Source: Vespula vulgaris (lineage: Eukaryota > Arthropoda > Insecta > Hymenoptera > Vespidae). From it: 64,000 nucleotides of DNA. The stretch's first letter is position 1, and the number at the start of each line of letters is the position of its first letter. The stretch spans positions 4,090,001-4,154,000 of the forward strand of contig NC_066594.1 of the NCBI RefSeq assembly GCF_905475345.1. Direction: 5' to 3'. A program made the translations under genes and the position numbers. The notes beneath the pieces are model-generated. The model did not search any database, had not been told where the DNA came from, and saw nothing but the letters and a program-made list of their open reading frames with translations. Below, piece by piece: positions 14,224 through 28,200 of this stretch.

Positions 14224-15388
14224 TTCTTTTTTGTTCAAGTGCACCTTTAAGCGTCTCTTATAAACTGTACGCTATAATCAGAAGATTCTTCTTCGTCTAC
14301 TTATTTGTCGTTAATCTACTGAACACGATAAGATCGATACTCGAAAGATATCGCAAAATAAAACGAAGAAAATAATCGTCTACATAAATCAATGCCCACT
14401 TTAATAGAAATGTACCATCCAAAAGGATTATTTATATGAACTTCGAATTTTGAAAATAATAGAACAGAACTTTCAATAAATTTTTCAAAACAAGTCAAAC
14501 CAATTCTCTATAATTTATTCTTTTATTAAATTTCCTATCGATGAATTAATATTACAGGTAATAAATCTTTCAAAAGGAAATGATTCTTTATTTTCTTTTC
14601 GTATAGATAAATTATGATCATAATTCCTCTGTTTTCATCTGATTTTTGTTTCATTATTTTTTTAATTAATTAATTAAATGCAAACATTTAAAGAGAAGAA
14701 TTTAAATTCAGCTAAATACATTCTATTTGCAATTCAATCAATCTTACGTAAAGCAATATAATAATTATCCATTGATTTACAATTATTATTGAATTAATTT
14801 GTCATATTTAATATTTACAATTAAAACGAATTTAATAATTATGTATTTAGTGAGCTTTAAAGAAAATAGAAGCTTTTAGTTCTAATTTCCGCTAATGTTA
14901 GCGCTATAATCCATTTCTGTTTGGTTATCGATAATATAGAACGCGATACAAATATGACAAAAAAGTTGAAGGTTATCGACAAGATTTTTTCTGGAATAAT
15001 AACATCATAAAAATAGCTATGTCAAATAACGAATGCATGTGTATTTTTTTGGTATGTCATAAAAAATGATAAATGTATATAATTTAGATTAAATTCATAA
15101 AATACACTATATCATCAAAAACATTGATTGACATAAATGAAATCAACGTTAATAAGTCGTTTGTTAAATGATGCTAACATTTTATTTATGTGTTTTTACC
15201 ATCTATATTAAAATTCATAGATCATTTGTATTTACTCGATGTTATTGATACTGCAATCAGTTGTAGTCTGTATATACGAGAGTAAAAATATTATTTGTAA
15301 ATCGAGATATGTTATTCTTAACTGTGCCAATTAATTGTGTACTCTAACAGTTGTTTAATTAAAACAATCGTTTGATATAAAAGTTATC
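14224..15388. other. Divergent intergenic region (ZIP transporter / DHX34)
   Basis: About 1.16 kb of AT-rich DNA between the two divergent start codons. It should hold the promoters and 5' UTRs of both genes. I saw no TATA box or initiator strong enough to place a start site, and no other gene. Confidence 0.5.
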
Positions 15389-18300
15389 ATGTCATCTCAT
15401 CATGATGACTTTGATTATGTTTCTAAAAAAAAGAGATATAATAAAAGAGAAGATAATATTACTGAAAGTAAAAAACATAAATTCTTAAGTTCACACAGTT
15501 CGTTTAGTCATACGACTTCCCAAAGAATTAAAAATGATGAAGAATATAAACAAATGGATTCAACAAATCATAGCACTGAAGAACAATCGTATGAATATAA
15601 ATCACAACAAGATGTTAAAAGCTTTTCTTTTAGTAAACATATGAATGAACTAAATAAAGTATTTAGAGCCAATACAAACTTGATTCCTGATACAAATGAC
15701 TTTTGGAAATTTGTTCATAAATATGAAATGGTAGAAAGAAGAATGAGCAATACAAATGAGACAGAAAGAATCTGTGATTTGAATTCGCTTGGAGTACCAA
15801 AAATATATCATAAAACACATTGTATAAATTTCAAATTAAATTTAAGTTTTGGAGAGTTATTTGTCAGAGTTCCTGAAACTAAAGCATTAACAAAAGGGCA
15901 ATTATTGAAATTCAGATATATAATTAATTTATATTTAGATTTTAAACAAAAAGAAAAATTTACTAAATTAAAAAAACTTAGAGAAACACAGGCAAATCTG
16001 CCTGTTGCCCAGTATAAAAATGAAATTATTGAAACGATTAAACAAGAAAGAGTAGTTATTATAGCTGGTGATACCGGTTGTGGAAAGTCAACTCAAGTGC
16101 CCCAATATTTATATTCTGCTGGTTTTAATAAGATTGGTAAGATCCTTTATTTATATATTTCATATTTTTATTATATGTCATATCAAATAATCAATTGCTT
16201 TATTTTTACAGTTTGTACACAACCAAGGAGAATAGCATGTATATCTTTAGCAAAGCGTGTAGCTTTTGAAACATTGACTGAAAACTATAATGAAGTTGGT
16301 TATCAAATTCGCTTTGAAAAACAAAAAACTCAGGAAACAAAAATTACTTTTATTACAGAGGGTTTACTTTTAAGACAAGTAAAAATTATACTAATCTCAA
16401 TGATAATATATTTAATATTTTTATGATATAACAAGAAAAAACAAAATACATTATAGCAAATTAATAATTTTTTGATATACTCATAAATTAGAAATTTATA
16501 AATTCTGTAGGTATCAGGTGAATCAGGATTATTACCCTATGATGTTGTAGTATTGGATGAAGTCCATGAACGTAATTTACATGGTGACTTCCTATTAGGT
16601 GTTATGAAATGTATTATACATCAAGAATCTAATATAAAGTTAATATTGATGTCTGCTACCATCAACATACAGTTGTTCAGTAATTACTTTGCAAAGGAGA
16701 ATGCTAAAGTGATACAGGTTGAATAACATATATTTATAACATAAAGAAATAAGTAATACTTATTGTTTATTCATGTTATCTATTGGAGTCATTTATTTAG
16801 GTTCCTGGAAGATTATATCCCATTCAATTATTATTCCGACCTATTACTATAGAAGATATGAGATATAAGAACAATAGATTTAATCCCACTCCATATGTAC
16901 AAATAATGCAAATGATTGATCACAAATATCCAGGTAAGTATACACATTTTATTTATAAAATTCTATATTTTATAATATAATGTTAAATTAAATGTTATAA
17001 TAATTATTTAATTTACTTTCAGCTGATGAAAAAGGTGATTTATTAATATTTCTAAGTGGAATGAAAGAAATTACTGCAGTTGTAGATGCTGCCAAGGAAT
17101 ATAGTACAAAAAAAAATAATTGGATTGTTTTACCATTACATAGCTCACTCTCTCTTGCTGACCAAGATAAAGTATAAGACTGGATAACACTTTAAATAAA
17201 TTTTATAATATTAGTCATTGAAAGCATCCTAAAAATCTCATAATTTTTTTTAGGTATTTGACTATGCTCCAGATGAAGTGAGAAAATGTATTGTATCTAC
17301 AAATATTGCTGAAACCTCTGTTACCATAGATGGAATTAGATTTGTAGTTGATAGCGGCAAAGTAAAAGAAATGAGTTATGATCCTTTATGTAAAATGGAA
17401 CGTCTGAAGGAATTCTGGATCAGTAAGGCCAGTGCAGAACAAAGGAAAGGTCGTGCTGGTAGAACTGGACCTGGTGTATGCTATAGGTATATTACAGTTC
17501 CTAAATAGTATAATAATAAATTTTAGCAAAAGATTTTTATTATCTATAGGCTTTATTCTGAAGAAGAATACACAGCTCTTGAAGAATATTCAACTCCTGA
17601 GATACAACGTGTACCTTTAGATTCTTTACTATTACAAATGATTGCTATGGGATTACCAGATGCAAGAAAGTTTCCATTTATAGAACCTCCACCATCACAA
17701 AGCATAGAAAACTCAATATTGTCATTGAAAGAACATGTAAGTAATTAATTTATACAAATGTACAGAATTCTTTTTTTTATTGATTATAAATTTAAATCAA
17801 CTTTATCTATTATACATAATATATCACTTAATATATTTTCCTTTTTCATTTTAGAGAGCATTGACAAATGATGAAAAATTAACATCTATTGGGCTAACAT
17901 TAGCACGTCTCCCAGTTGATATAAGAATAGGAAAAATGTTAATAATGGGTTCTATTTTTCATCAAGTTGAACCAGTATTATCACTTGCTGCTGCTTTAAG
18001 CATACAAACTCCTTTCACCAACAGAGCTTACAAAGATGTAGAATGTGAGGTAAAAATTGTTAAGTAATTTTTAATTTCATTATAATTTTTCTTAATTATA
18101 TTTAAAAATTGTTAAAGACATCTAGGAAAAAGTTAGAGTCTGACCACGGTGATCCTATAACATTATTAAATGCATTTAGAGAATGGTTGGAAGTGAAACA
18201 ACAAAGTATACACGAATCTAGAGGAAGTGGGTGTAACAGCAGAAAATGGTGCAGAAGAAGAGGCTTAGAGGAACAAAGATTTTATGAAATGATAAAATTA

Positions 18301-20221
18301 CGTACACAATTTAAAGAATTACTTCAAGTAAGTTAAAATAATTATAAATATGCAACTTGTTTTATTCTTGTGTAATATATATTATATTAAATATTAATTG
18401 ATAAAATTATTCATTACAATATACAGGACTGTGGTCTATTAAAAGGTTTAACCGAACCAAATTCTTCTATGACTAGTGCCGAACGAGCAATACGACATGG
18501 TGAATTAAAACTTCTAAAATCACTGAAACAAACTTATAAACAAAGTGCACCCACAAAACGTAAACAATTGAAGATAGACACATTTGATATACAATTAGAA
18601 GATAATGATAATAATGATGATGAAATAGACATAAAAGATGTTGAATTTCGAATGAAAAATGACGCAACTCAAGTTCAAAATCTGTTAACAGCAGCTACTG
18701 CATGTAGTTATAAAGATCTGACAATGATAAAAATAATACTTTGTAGTGGTTTATATCCACAATTTGCATGTGCTGATGAATTTAATTATTGCAAGGTAAA
18801 AGATTTTCCATAAATAGAATAATTAATGCAATTATATTATTATACTATATAAAAAATTTAGAATAATAACATTTAAATACTTTTTGCAAATTAAAAATTT
18901 TGTTAATCATATTCTTATTTTATATTATAATTTTGTAGTCTACAAGTGAGCAGCTGTTTCACACAAAAACCAAGCCATATGTTGCATTACATCCAATGAG
19001 TTACTTTGGTAATTATCCACAAGTTCTACAATTAGAAGAACATGACATAACATCAATACCAGGTTTTAAAAGCAAAACTCCTGTTAGTTCTAAACATCAA
19101 TTATTAACATATTTGTAAGTATTTTTGAAATTTTTTTTATGCTATTGTTTCCAGACGATATAAATATTAATTATATAAATTATTTTATTTTCCTAACTAT
19201 CTATTGTGTATTATTACCAGATCTCTACTAGAAACTACAAAACCTTATTTAGTAAACACACTTAAAATGCCTGCTGCACAAACATTATTATTATTTGCAC
19301 AAGAAATTGATACTAACGCAACTTTTTCAATGTAAGTTCATAAAAAATTATTGTGCAACAATACTACCAGTATACCGATAAATCTATTACAAACTTAAAA
19401 GTGTATTTATTTTAAATTTTAGGATGGTATGCGATGCATGGCTATTATTAGAATTTCCTCTGCCTGATACTGGACAGACACTATTAATGAAATCTACTAA
19501 GTTACGTCACAAATGGGAATTTCTTTTAAATGAAAGACTAAAAGGTACAATTTAAAAAAAAATGCGAAGAATAACCAGATTATTAATTGGAATCTTATTT
19601 TTAGATTCAGAAACTCCAAATAATATGTTTAATATTAGCAAGATAGAACATGAACTTACTCAAGAATTAATTGACTATATGCATACAACAGTTCCATATG
19701 TAATAAAGCGACTTTTACCTGCTGATTTAAAAACAATATATGTTGGCAATGGCAATAATATTCTACATATTGATTCTAATCCTTTTAAATTTGATTTTAA
19801 ACCTATATGTAATTCAGTGAAAGGAGGAATGTACTTAACTGATAATATTACATATAACTGGTAAGGAAAATTATAGAAATTTGATTAGTTATTTTGTTAC
19901 AATGTAATGATATTCCTAATTTTTTAATATAGTATGAAGGAAACTGAGTGGAGTGACAAAATAGCTATTAATATGTATGAAACTACCTGGACTTGTCAGC
20001 AATGCAATGTAGAAGCTATCTTTAACAGTATTGAAAAACTCCAACATCAAAATACTTGTATGCAATCATCAGTAAAACAAACTACTGATAAAGTTGAAAA
20101 CATAAAGTCGAAACCTAACAGTCAGGCTTATGATTGTCCTGAATGTTCAAAAACTTTTCATCTTACACCTATTGAAATATTGAAACATAAAAGACAACAT
20201 ATAAAGACAAATGTGTCATAA
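15389..20221 (+). CDS. DHX34: DEAH/RHA-type ATP-dependent RNA helicase DHX34
   Basis: Fifteen exons: 15,389-16,136, 16,212-16,378, 16,511-16,717, 16,801-16,933, 17,023-17,171, 17,254-17,486, 17,550-17,736, 17,855-18,049, 18,118-18,327, 18,427-18,795, 18,939-19,114, 19,221-19,331, 19,423-19,544, 19,605-19,860 and 19,933-20,221. All junctions keep phase and give 1,183 residues (human DHX34 is 1,143). Visible motifs are Walker A GDTGCGKST (227-235), DEVH in place of DEAH (321-324), SAT (353-355), NIAETS and motif VI QRKGRAGR (531-538). An HA2/OB region follows. The C-terminus carries a C2HC-type finger (C1109, C1112, H1126, C1130) and a C2H2 finger (C1156, C1159, H1173, H1177). DHX34 promotes nonsense-mediated decay by remodelling UPF1 complexes and is linked to splicing. 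The charged, low-complexity N-terminus (1-100) is typical of the family. AATAAA lies at 20,314-20,319. Confidence 0.95.
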
Positions 20222-20313
20222 ACAACTTAATATATTATTATTTAATTAAAACAAAACATCTAATATACTTTAATGCAATCGACATTATTAAATTCATTTA
20301 TAATTGCGGTTGT

Positions 20314-20319
20314 AATAAA
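20314..20319 (+). terminator. Candidate poly(A) signal of DHX34
   Basis: AATAAA 93 nt after the DHX34 stop codon, the first canonical hexamer downstream. It also lies 104 bp beyond the convergent PIGV stop, so the two 3' UTRs may overlap. Confidence 0.55.
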
Positions 20320-20351
20320 TAACAAAAAATATACATTATATTATACATTTG

Positions 20352-20366
20352 TATATATACACATGT

Positions 20367-20402
<36 letters not shown>

Positions 20403-20403
20403 T
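20352..20403. repeat. (CA)n/(AT)n compound microsatellite
   Basis: TATACA and CA dinucleotides passing into an AT run. It sits between the convergent stop codons of DHX34 and PIGV, hence probably in one or both 3' UTRs. Confidence 0.85.
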
Positions 20404-20422
20404 TATATTTAAAGTTAAGTAG

Positions 20423-21898
20423 TTATGTCCATGGTAAAAAATTTACAAACATAAAACACCCTACGATTGTATATCCTAAAAAATAAAATAATACAAGTTT
20501 ATCTCCTAAAGTATATTTTTGCTTAGATAAAAATATCTTCCATTTAGAAAATAAGTTTTCTTCATCCTTATATATTACATTCTCAAACTGTGGTACATAA
20601 GATAAAGATAATGCACAATACCAATATACAAGAGGACTTGCAGAACATAATAAACGTGTACTTACTTGAATATGTACAAAACAAATACAAAATACTGTTA
20701 AAAAAAGTCCATGTATTACAAATACAAACATTTCCGCCGGGTATTTCTTTTCTGATGTATTTTTTTCATATTTTATATCTATAAGACCCAAAGAAAAAAA
20801 GTGCATTTTGTGTTCTGAATAGAATTCTATAATACATTTTATCATTATATATAATATTGGAAAAGCTAAAATAAAATTTGGAATCTGCTTTAATTTATAA
20901 TAATTTAAAAAACTAACATTCCAGTATTTCTCTTGTACATAAGAGTAAGCTATAGGTATTTTTGCACGACACCATGTAGAAGTAGCATTATATTGTAATA
21001 CTAAATTATTTTTTGTAGCATAATCTATAATATGAGTAGGTAATATCGGCGCATTTAATGTAATTTTACAAAATGTCACATAATTATATATTTGTAAAAT
21101 AATAAATGGAAATAAAGTTAAAATTACTATAAAAAACAGTAGAAACATACTTTGTATGAATCTTTTTTCTATAACTAAATTACATAATTTTATTACGGAT
21201 ATTTTATCTTTAGAATTAATTTCTACTGTTAATCTATTAAATATACTTTTAAATCTAAAATATATCAAAAATCCAACATTTATAATGCCATTTGATCTTA
21301 CAAGAGTAGATAATCCCAAAGGAATAATTGTATATATATTATTCTGAATACTTTTTAACATGCTATAAAAAGTGAAATATGCAAACATTGATTCAGTATA
21401 TGCAGCAGAAAAAAATATATTAGCTGGACTTATGCAATACAATATTGCTGCTTTATATGCTATATTAGTATTTTTCAATACTATTTTACTAAGATCAAAA
21501 AGGATAGAAACTGATTTAACAAAACAAACATAATTAATTAATATTGCTGCAACAACTAAAGAGCTATGAACATTTAATACAAAAAATATCTTTCTTATTA
21601 TTATTGCAGTAATTCGAATAGTTGCAGGATATAATGGATAAAAAGCAAGCATGTTTTCATATGTATATCCATATTTTGCTATATGTATAAAATATTCTCC
21701 ATCCCATCTTATTAAACCATCAAATATAAATTTAATCATAATATCATAATTAGAAACATATTCATGAATATCTTGAGGGCTTCTAAAAGCATCTGCATTG
21801 TGATCAGGACATATAATATTAAAAAGGAATTGTAAGATTAATATTAATGCCCGAGAAATTATAGCAAACCAAAAAATTTTCTTTTTCACTCCATACAT
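20423..21898 (-). CDS. PIGV: GPI mannosyltransferase 2 (PIG-V; Drosophila vegetable-type)
   Basis: One uninterrupted frame of 491 residues, almost the length of human PIG-V (493). PIG-V adds the second alpha-1,6-mannose to the glycosylphosphatidylinositol precursor in the ER lumen, using dolichol-phosphate-mannose. The protein is strongly hydrophobic with roughly eight or more membrane segments. Family landmarks are an N-terminal TM helix, then FDGLIRWDGEYFIHIAKYGY with the luminal acidic motif, AFYPLYP, ISPANIFFSAAYTESMFAYF and LVRSNG. The lack of introns contrasts with its split neighbours and could reflect intron loss or retroposition. Normal length and intact motifs argue for a functional gene. 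It converges on DHX34 and diverges from Duox. Confidence 0.95.
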   Translation of the reverse strand: MYGVKKKIFWFAIISRALILILQFLFNIICPDHNADAFRSPQDIHEYVSNYDIMIKFIFDGLIRWDGEYFIHIAKYGYTYENMLAFYPLYPATIRITAIIIRKIFFVLNVHSSLVVAAILINYVCFVKSVSILFDLSKIVLKNTNIAYKAAILYCISPANIFFSAAYTESMFAYFTFYSMLKSIQNNIYTIIPLGLSTLVRSNGIINVGFLIYFRFKSIFNRLTVEINSKDKISVIKLCNLVIEKRFIQSMFLLFFIVILTLFPFIILQIYNYVTFCKITLNAPILPTHIIDYATKNNLVLQYNATSTWCRAKIPIAYSYVQEKYWNVSFLNYYKLKQIPNFILAFPILYIMIKCIIEFYSEHKMHFFSLGLIDIKYEKNTSEKKYPAEMFVFVIHGLFLTVFCICFVHIQVSTRLLCSASPLVYWYCALSLSYVPQFENVIYKDEENLFSKWKIFLSKQKYTLGDKLVLFYFLGYTIVGCFMFVNFLPWT

Positions 21899-22237
21899 TG
21901 TTAAGCGCCTATAATGGTCATAAAGCTTTGATTAGTATTAATTACTCTACATATTCACATATATAATATATAGAAAGTTTTATTCTAAATTTATATTATA
22001 TTCAAATTTCATGATCTTCTAAATACTTAAACTCTACATCACAAAATATATATTAAATGATTCATATCTTGTGGTTTCCTGCTTTCTTTTATCATATTCA
22101 AAAAGAATTAAAATAGATTATATACATAAATCATTCTTTCTAGTAACCATTATTGTCCCAGTTGCTGATTTTATAAAACTATAACAGAGAAAAATAATTG
22201 ATGTTATAATTGCACAAAATATTATAAAAGAGAAAGC
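21899..22237. promoter_or_regulatory. Short divergent promoter region of PIGV and Duox
   Basis: Only 339 bp separate the two divergent start codons, so PIGV and Duox probably share a bidirectional promoter or have upstream non-coding exons that overlap. The sequence is AT-rich with several TATATA-like runs, none of which I can assign as a functional TATA box. Confidence 0.45.
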
Positions 22238-25200
22238 ATGTGTTTACAATTATATTGGTTCATTTCAATTATCTATTTAATATTAATTAATGCACAAAAT
22301 GTAACTATAAGTCCTATTCTCACAACACCTAAACAGCAAATAATATGTAAGTAGAAATATTTAATTATTATTGCAATATAATACAAATACAAAATTTGAA
22401 AATATATCATTTTAAAATATTCATACTTTTTTTAAATATTTATTTTTATGCAGCTAGTATCAAAAAACCAAGCGATGACTATTTGGTTTCTAATAGACAG
22501 AATTTAATCAAATGGTTACTCACTGGATGTTGGGAATTAAATAAATATAAGTGTGAATCCATGTATCATGATCCAGGTTCGACTGAATATCCAGGGTATG
22601 ATGGCTGGTACAACAATATTGGCCAGCCAGAAATTGGTGCAGTTGATACACCACTTTTAAGGAGATGGCCAGCAGCTTATAAAGATGGAGCATATAAACC
22701 TTCTGGTTTTAACAGACCAAATCCATTGAAAATAAGTAAAGAATTATTAAGTGGAGAAATTGGATCTGAATCTGTAAAAAAAAGAAATGTATTACAAGTA
22801 TTTTTTGGTATGTGTCTAAATCCTTTAACAATGATACACTTTAATTAAATACAGATATGAATATGATTATTAATTAATATATAAATCGTATATTCAATCG
22901 TTTAAAATGATATATTTACACACATACACACACACAGGTCAACAAGTTGTTGAAGAAATATTAGATGCACAAAGATCAGCATGTCCTCCAGAATATTTTA
23001 ACATAAATATTACAATATTCAAAGACAAAACTAACCATACTGAAATGCCTATACTTCGTACACGTTATGACGAATCTACAGGAAATTCTCCAAATAATCC
23101 ACGTCAACAGGTTCACCTATTTCAAACTTTTTTTAAAACAACTAAAAAATTAAAACACTTGATAGATAATTTTTTAAATGTTATTTTATTTGTATAATAT
23201 TCTATTATTCTATAGCTCAATGAAATAACACCATATATAGATGGAGGATTAATTTATGGTACTTCTAAAGCATGGTCAAATATTTTAAGGACATATTCTA
23301 ATGGAACTATTGACAAAAATGGTTTGCTTGCATCATCAAGTTCATATAAATATCCAGAAAATAACATAATTGGATTACCAATGGCAAATCCACCACCTCC
23401 AATCAATCATGATAAATATATTTCCCAACATTATACAGAGAAAGTCGATAGATACTTTAGTAAGTATAACTTTACATATAAAAATACTCAAATTTTCAGT
23501 CCACAAACTTTCTTAGCAAATTCAGCTATATGATGATCTTTTGGAGTACATTCATATTCAATTGGTTCTGAATAAGGCATTGGAACATCAATACCAGTAC
23601 AACGAACTGCTGGTGCATCTAGTTCAAAGAAAACAGGATTTTCCATTACATTTGCAACAATCTCAGAACCTACTCCACACATAGGCCAACCTAATTCAAC
23701 TGTCATTAATCTATGTGTTTTACTGATTGATTTAAAAATCATATCCCAATCAAGAGGTCTGAGAGAACGTAGATTGATAACTTCAGCATCAATTCCCTGT
23801 CCTGCTAAAATTTCAGCTGCTTGTATAGTATATACTGTTGCTTGACCATGAGTAATTAATGTAATATGCTTCCCAGATTTTTCAATTTTTGCTTTACCAA
23901 TAGGTATAACAAAATCTTTGTCCAAAGCTTGATCAGATAGAGGAAATTCAAAATTATAGAGAACTTCACTTTCCAAGATTAAGACAGGATCAGGATCCCT
24001 TATAGCAGCTTTTAAACTACCTCTATGATCTTCAGAACTTGTAGGAGACATAACTTTTAAGCCAGGAACACTCATATACCAAGCTGCAAAACACTGTGAA
24101 TGCTGAGCTGCCAGTCCTTTAGCACAACCATTTGGACCACGAAATACTATAGGTACAGGATATCTTCCTGCAGTCATATAACAATATTTAGCAGCTCCAT
24201 TTATTATTCGATCAATAGCTTGCATTGAAAAATTGAATGTCATAAATTCACAAATTGGTTTCAATCCTGCTATTGCAGCTCCAACAGCTATACCACAGAA
24301 ACCTGCCTCAGATATTGGTGTATCAATCAATCTCTTATCTCCATATTTTTTCCAAAGCCCTCTAGTTACTTTATATGCTCCATCAAATTCTGCAACTTCT
24401 TCTCCAATAATAAATACTTTCTCATCTCGTGCTAATTCTTCATCAAGAGACGTATTTATTGCATCTCTTACACTCATTTTAGTAGCAGATCTAGAAGATC
24501 CTTTTTGTAAGAAATATGATGTCACAGATAGTAATGGTCGTCTCAAAAAATAAATGGTTAACATTGTAGACATATTTAATAATTTATATGCATAAATCTT
24601 TATTCCAGAATTAGGAAATCCAAGGGGTAATGAAAATCCGTTTCTTTTGACATTTGGAATAATTTGGTTTAGATGGCACAATCACATAGCAAGCTTTATA
24701 AAGAGTCAACATAAAGAGTGGACAGGTGAAAAAATTTACAATGAAGCTCGTAAATGGGTAATCGCAACACAACAGCATATAATTACCAATGAATGGTTAC
24801 CTGAATGGCTAGGTGAAAAGCTTCCAGCATACAAAGGCAGGAATAAAAATACTAAGAATTAGTGTTAGATAATATTACAAAAACATACACTGCAGAAAAA
24901 AAGATAATTACCTTATATATTTTGAAATATAAGGACAAAATTTTTCTAAAATTTTATTATATATTTATTATAGGTTATAATCCTAATATTGATCCACAAA
25001 TAGATCAATTTTTTCAAGCAGCTGCCTTTCGTTATGGTCACACTTTAGTACCAGCTGGTAAGTTCAAAAAATTGTATATATTATTTATAAAAAGAATTCC
25101 AAAATATGATCTAATATTCAAAAAAAAAAAAATAAAATATTTCATTCATGGCCTTCTTAAAAAAAAAGTTGAAATTCTACTTAAAAAAATAAGTAATGAC

Positions 25201-28200
25201 ATCTAATTTTATGAATATACCCTATTTATGTACATGTATAACTAAGAGATTCTTATACAATTATGTACTAAAGGAATGAAGAAAAGATTGAACAATTAAT
25301 TACATATACTATAGATGCATTAAACATATAAACTACATTAATTACATATTTGCATCAAAATAGGTGTTTATTTACGAGATTATGCAAGAAATAAATGTAA
25401 ATTAGAACTTAATGCACAAGCTATTAGAACATGCAACAATTACTGGATGTCACAGGTATTATTATAAAAAATCAATTTTGATTAGCATATTAGCATATAT
25501 TAAATATATTAAAATTTTTTTCTAGAATTCTTTATTCCAAAACCAATCCAAATTAGATGATAGTTTAAATATAGATAAACTAATAATGGGAATGACTATC
25601 CAATTAAGTGAAAAAGAAGATCATAAGATAGTAGAAGATTTACAAGGTAATTTATTTGGACCTCTTGAATTTTCAAGAAGAGATTTAATGGCTCTTAATA
25701 TACAAAGAGGCAGAGATCATGGATTACCTGATTATAATACTGCACGGATTGCATATAATTTAGATAAAATTAAAGATATGGATCACTTTCAAAAGTTGAC
25801 CTTGCATCAGATTGATCCACAGGTATAATTCAAAAATTCTAAATCTTAATTTCCTTTCACATATTACTATATAATCTTGTATATACTATCAACATATTAG
25901 ATAAAAAAATTATTTGAATTATACAATAACTCAGTTGATGATATTGATGTTTGGGTTGGTGGAATATTGGAAACTCGTGATAATCCTGGCGAATTATTTC
26001 GAGCAATTATCATTGATCAATTTGAGCGTATACGTACAGGAGATAGATTTTGGTATAAAAATTTAAACAACAGGTATATAAAATTTTGTTTACATTACAT
26101 TAAAGTATTTGTTGTCTTAATATTATGAAAACAAATAAAGTCCTTATACAAATTATTATTTAGATTATTTACATCAAATGAAATTAAAAGAATAGAAAAT
26201 TTATCATTCTATGATATATTGATATCTGTAACCGAAATGGACCATGATGATATTCCAATAAATCCTTTTCAAATTCCTTCTGATGGTATGTTAACATTCA
26301 AATATATTATACCAATATAAAAATATAATTTTTGTTAATTTTTTTTTTTTTTTTTTTTCCAGAAAATTATATAAGCAAAACCTGTAGAGACATATTGAGA
26401 AAAGATTGTTGTAAATTAAAAGCAAAAGAAAACGTCTTAAAACAAAATTGTTATTGTGCTAAATCAGTTAATTCAAAGAATGTTGAAAAATGTACCGATT
26501 CAAAAACCTATGATTATTTTAACAATAGCAGAATATCCTATATAGCAACATTTACAGGATTAATTGGAATTTTTTGTGGTACATTATGAATATTATGAAA
26601 ATGAGTTATACTATTTTCCATATGTTCTTATGTGTTCTAATAATAGTTTTTAATATAGGAATTGTTGTATTGCTTCTTTATAAATTACATTTTAAGCAAA
26701 AGAAACAAATAGAATATGAATCCAAATGCCGTATGTCATATCTTATGAGAGAAAATACAATGCCTATATATACAGGTAAGATATTTATCAACTATTCTTT
26801 CATAATCCTATTCTATGTTAATAATCATATTTTAACAGCTACTGAATGGCAGGGTCGTAAATTGGAAACAAAACTTGTAATTATTGTTCTCAATAAGAGA
26901 AAACAGCAACTTGAAGTAAAAAATCAATTTGGAAACATAATAAGAGCACTAGATTTTGCACATAATAATGCAGTAACAGTATTTATAGTTATTATACATC
27001 TTTTTATTTAAATATTTCTTATCTTGGTGTAAAAAAAATTTCTTTTATTTTCAGATATATATTCCACCTGACAGCAATTATACTATGATTAGAGTTCAAC
27101 ACAATTATGATTTAGTATTAAAATTTGATTCACACTACTTAAAAACTTCATTTTTCCAAGCTTTGGAACAATTTATACTAGATATCTCTATAAAATCTTT
27201 TGAAAAGAATAAAAATATTAATAGTGCAGAAATGTTAAAACAAGCTATTACAAAGAAAGATCGACAAAATAAATTGGAAAAATTCTTCCGTGTTGTCTTT
27301 GCACAAGTATAATTCTATAATGAATAATATTAATTACTTTATTATTTACTATTTAATATAGATCTAATTATTATAAATCAAATTACTATAAATCAAATTA
27401 AAAAATAAAAAATCTTGATTTTCTTACTTTTTCAATATTTATAACTGTTACAGGCATTTCATATAACACATATTGAAGATGAAATATTACAAATAGGTTC
27501 TAAAACTGCAAAAGAGGTGATCTATACAGAATTGACTATTACAGAATTTGCAGAAGCATTAAGTATGCGACCAGATGCAGAATTTATCAAAAAGGTAACA
27601 ACTCATAAGGTATAATCAGTAAACAACATATTAATAACAACAATCGTATTTGTTTCAGATATTTAACTTGGTTGATAAAGATAAAAATGGTTTTATATCA
27701 TTTCGTGAATTTGTTGATATGTTGGTAATATTCCTCAAAGGTACTGCAGAAGAAAAAATGAAATTTATGTTTGATATGTATGATATAAATGGCACAGGAA
27801 GACTTAACAAAACAGATTTTATGATCATGTTAAGGTAAATTTATGCTTTCTTTTTTCTCTCATTTTGCATGTGTATATGAATGCATGAATTAATAACTAT
27901 ATTAATGGCTATACATAATGTTTGTTTTGTTATTAGATCTTTTTTAGAAACTGTCAATACAGATATAACGAATGATGAATTAGAAACACTTATCCATTCA
28001 ATGATGAATCAAGTTAATTTGGCTTCAAAAGAAACTATTAATTTAATGGATTTTAAACATCTACTTAGTCAATTTAATGATAAACTTAATTATATTGAAT
28101 TGGAATTCAATGTGAATTCTGATGGAAAAAAAAGAAAGTTACATGCAGGGATAGGAACTATCAAATCAACATTCATAGGAGAACTACAAAAGACAGTTGA

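Noticed and set aside
24574..24681. An upstream in-frame ATG that would extend Pdhb by 36 residues
   Set aside because: It lies antisense inside Duox exon 5, the added residues resemble nothing in PDHB proteins, and the ATG at 24,573 already starts a plausible mitochondrial presequence and gives the family length.
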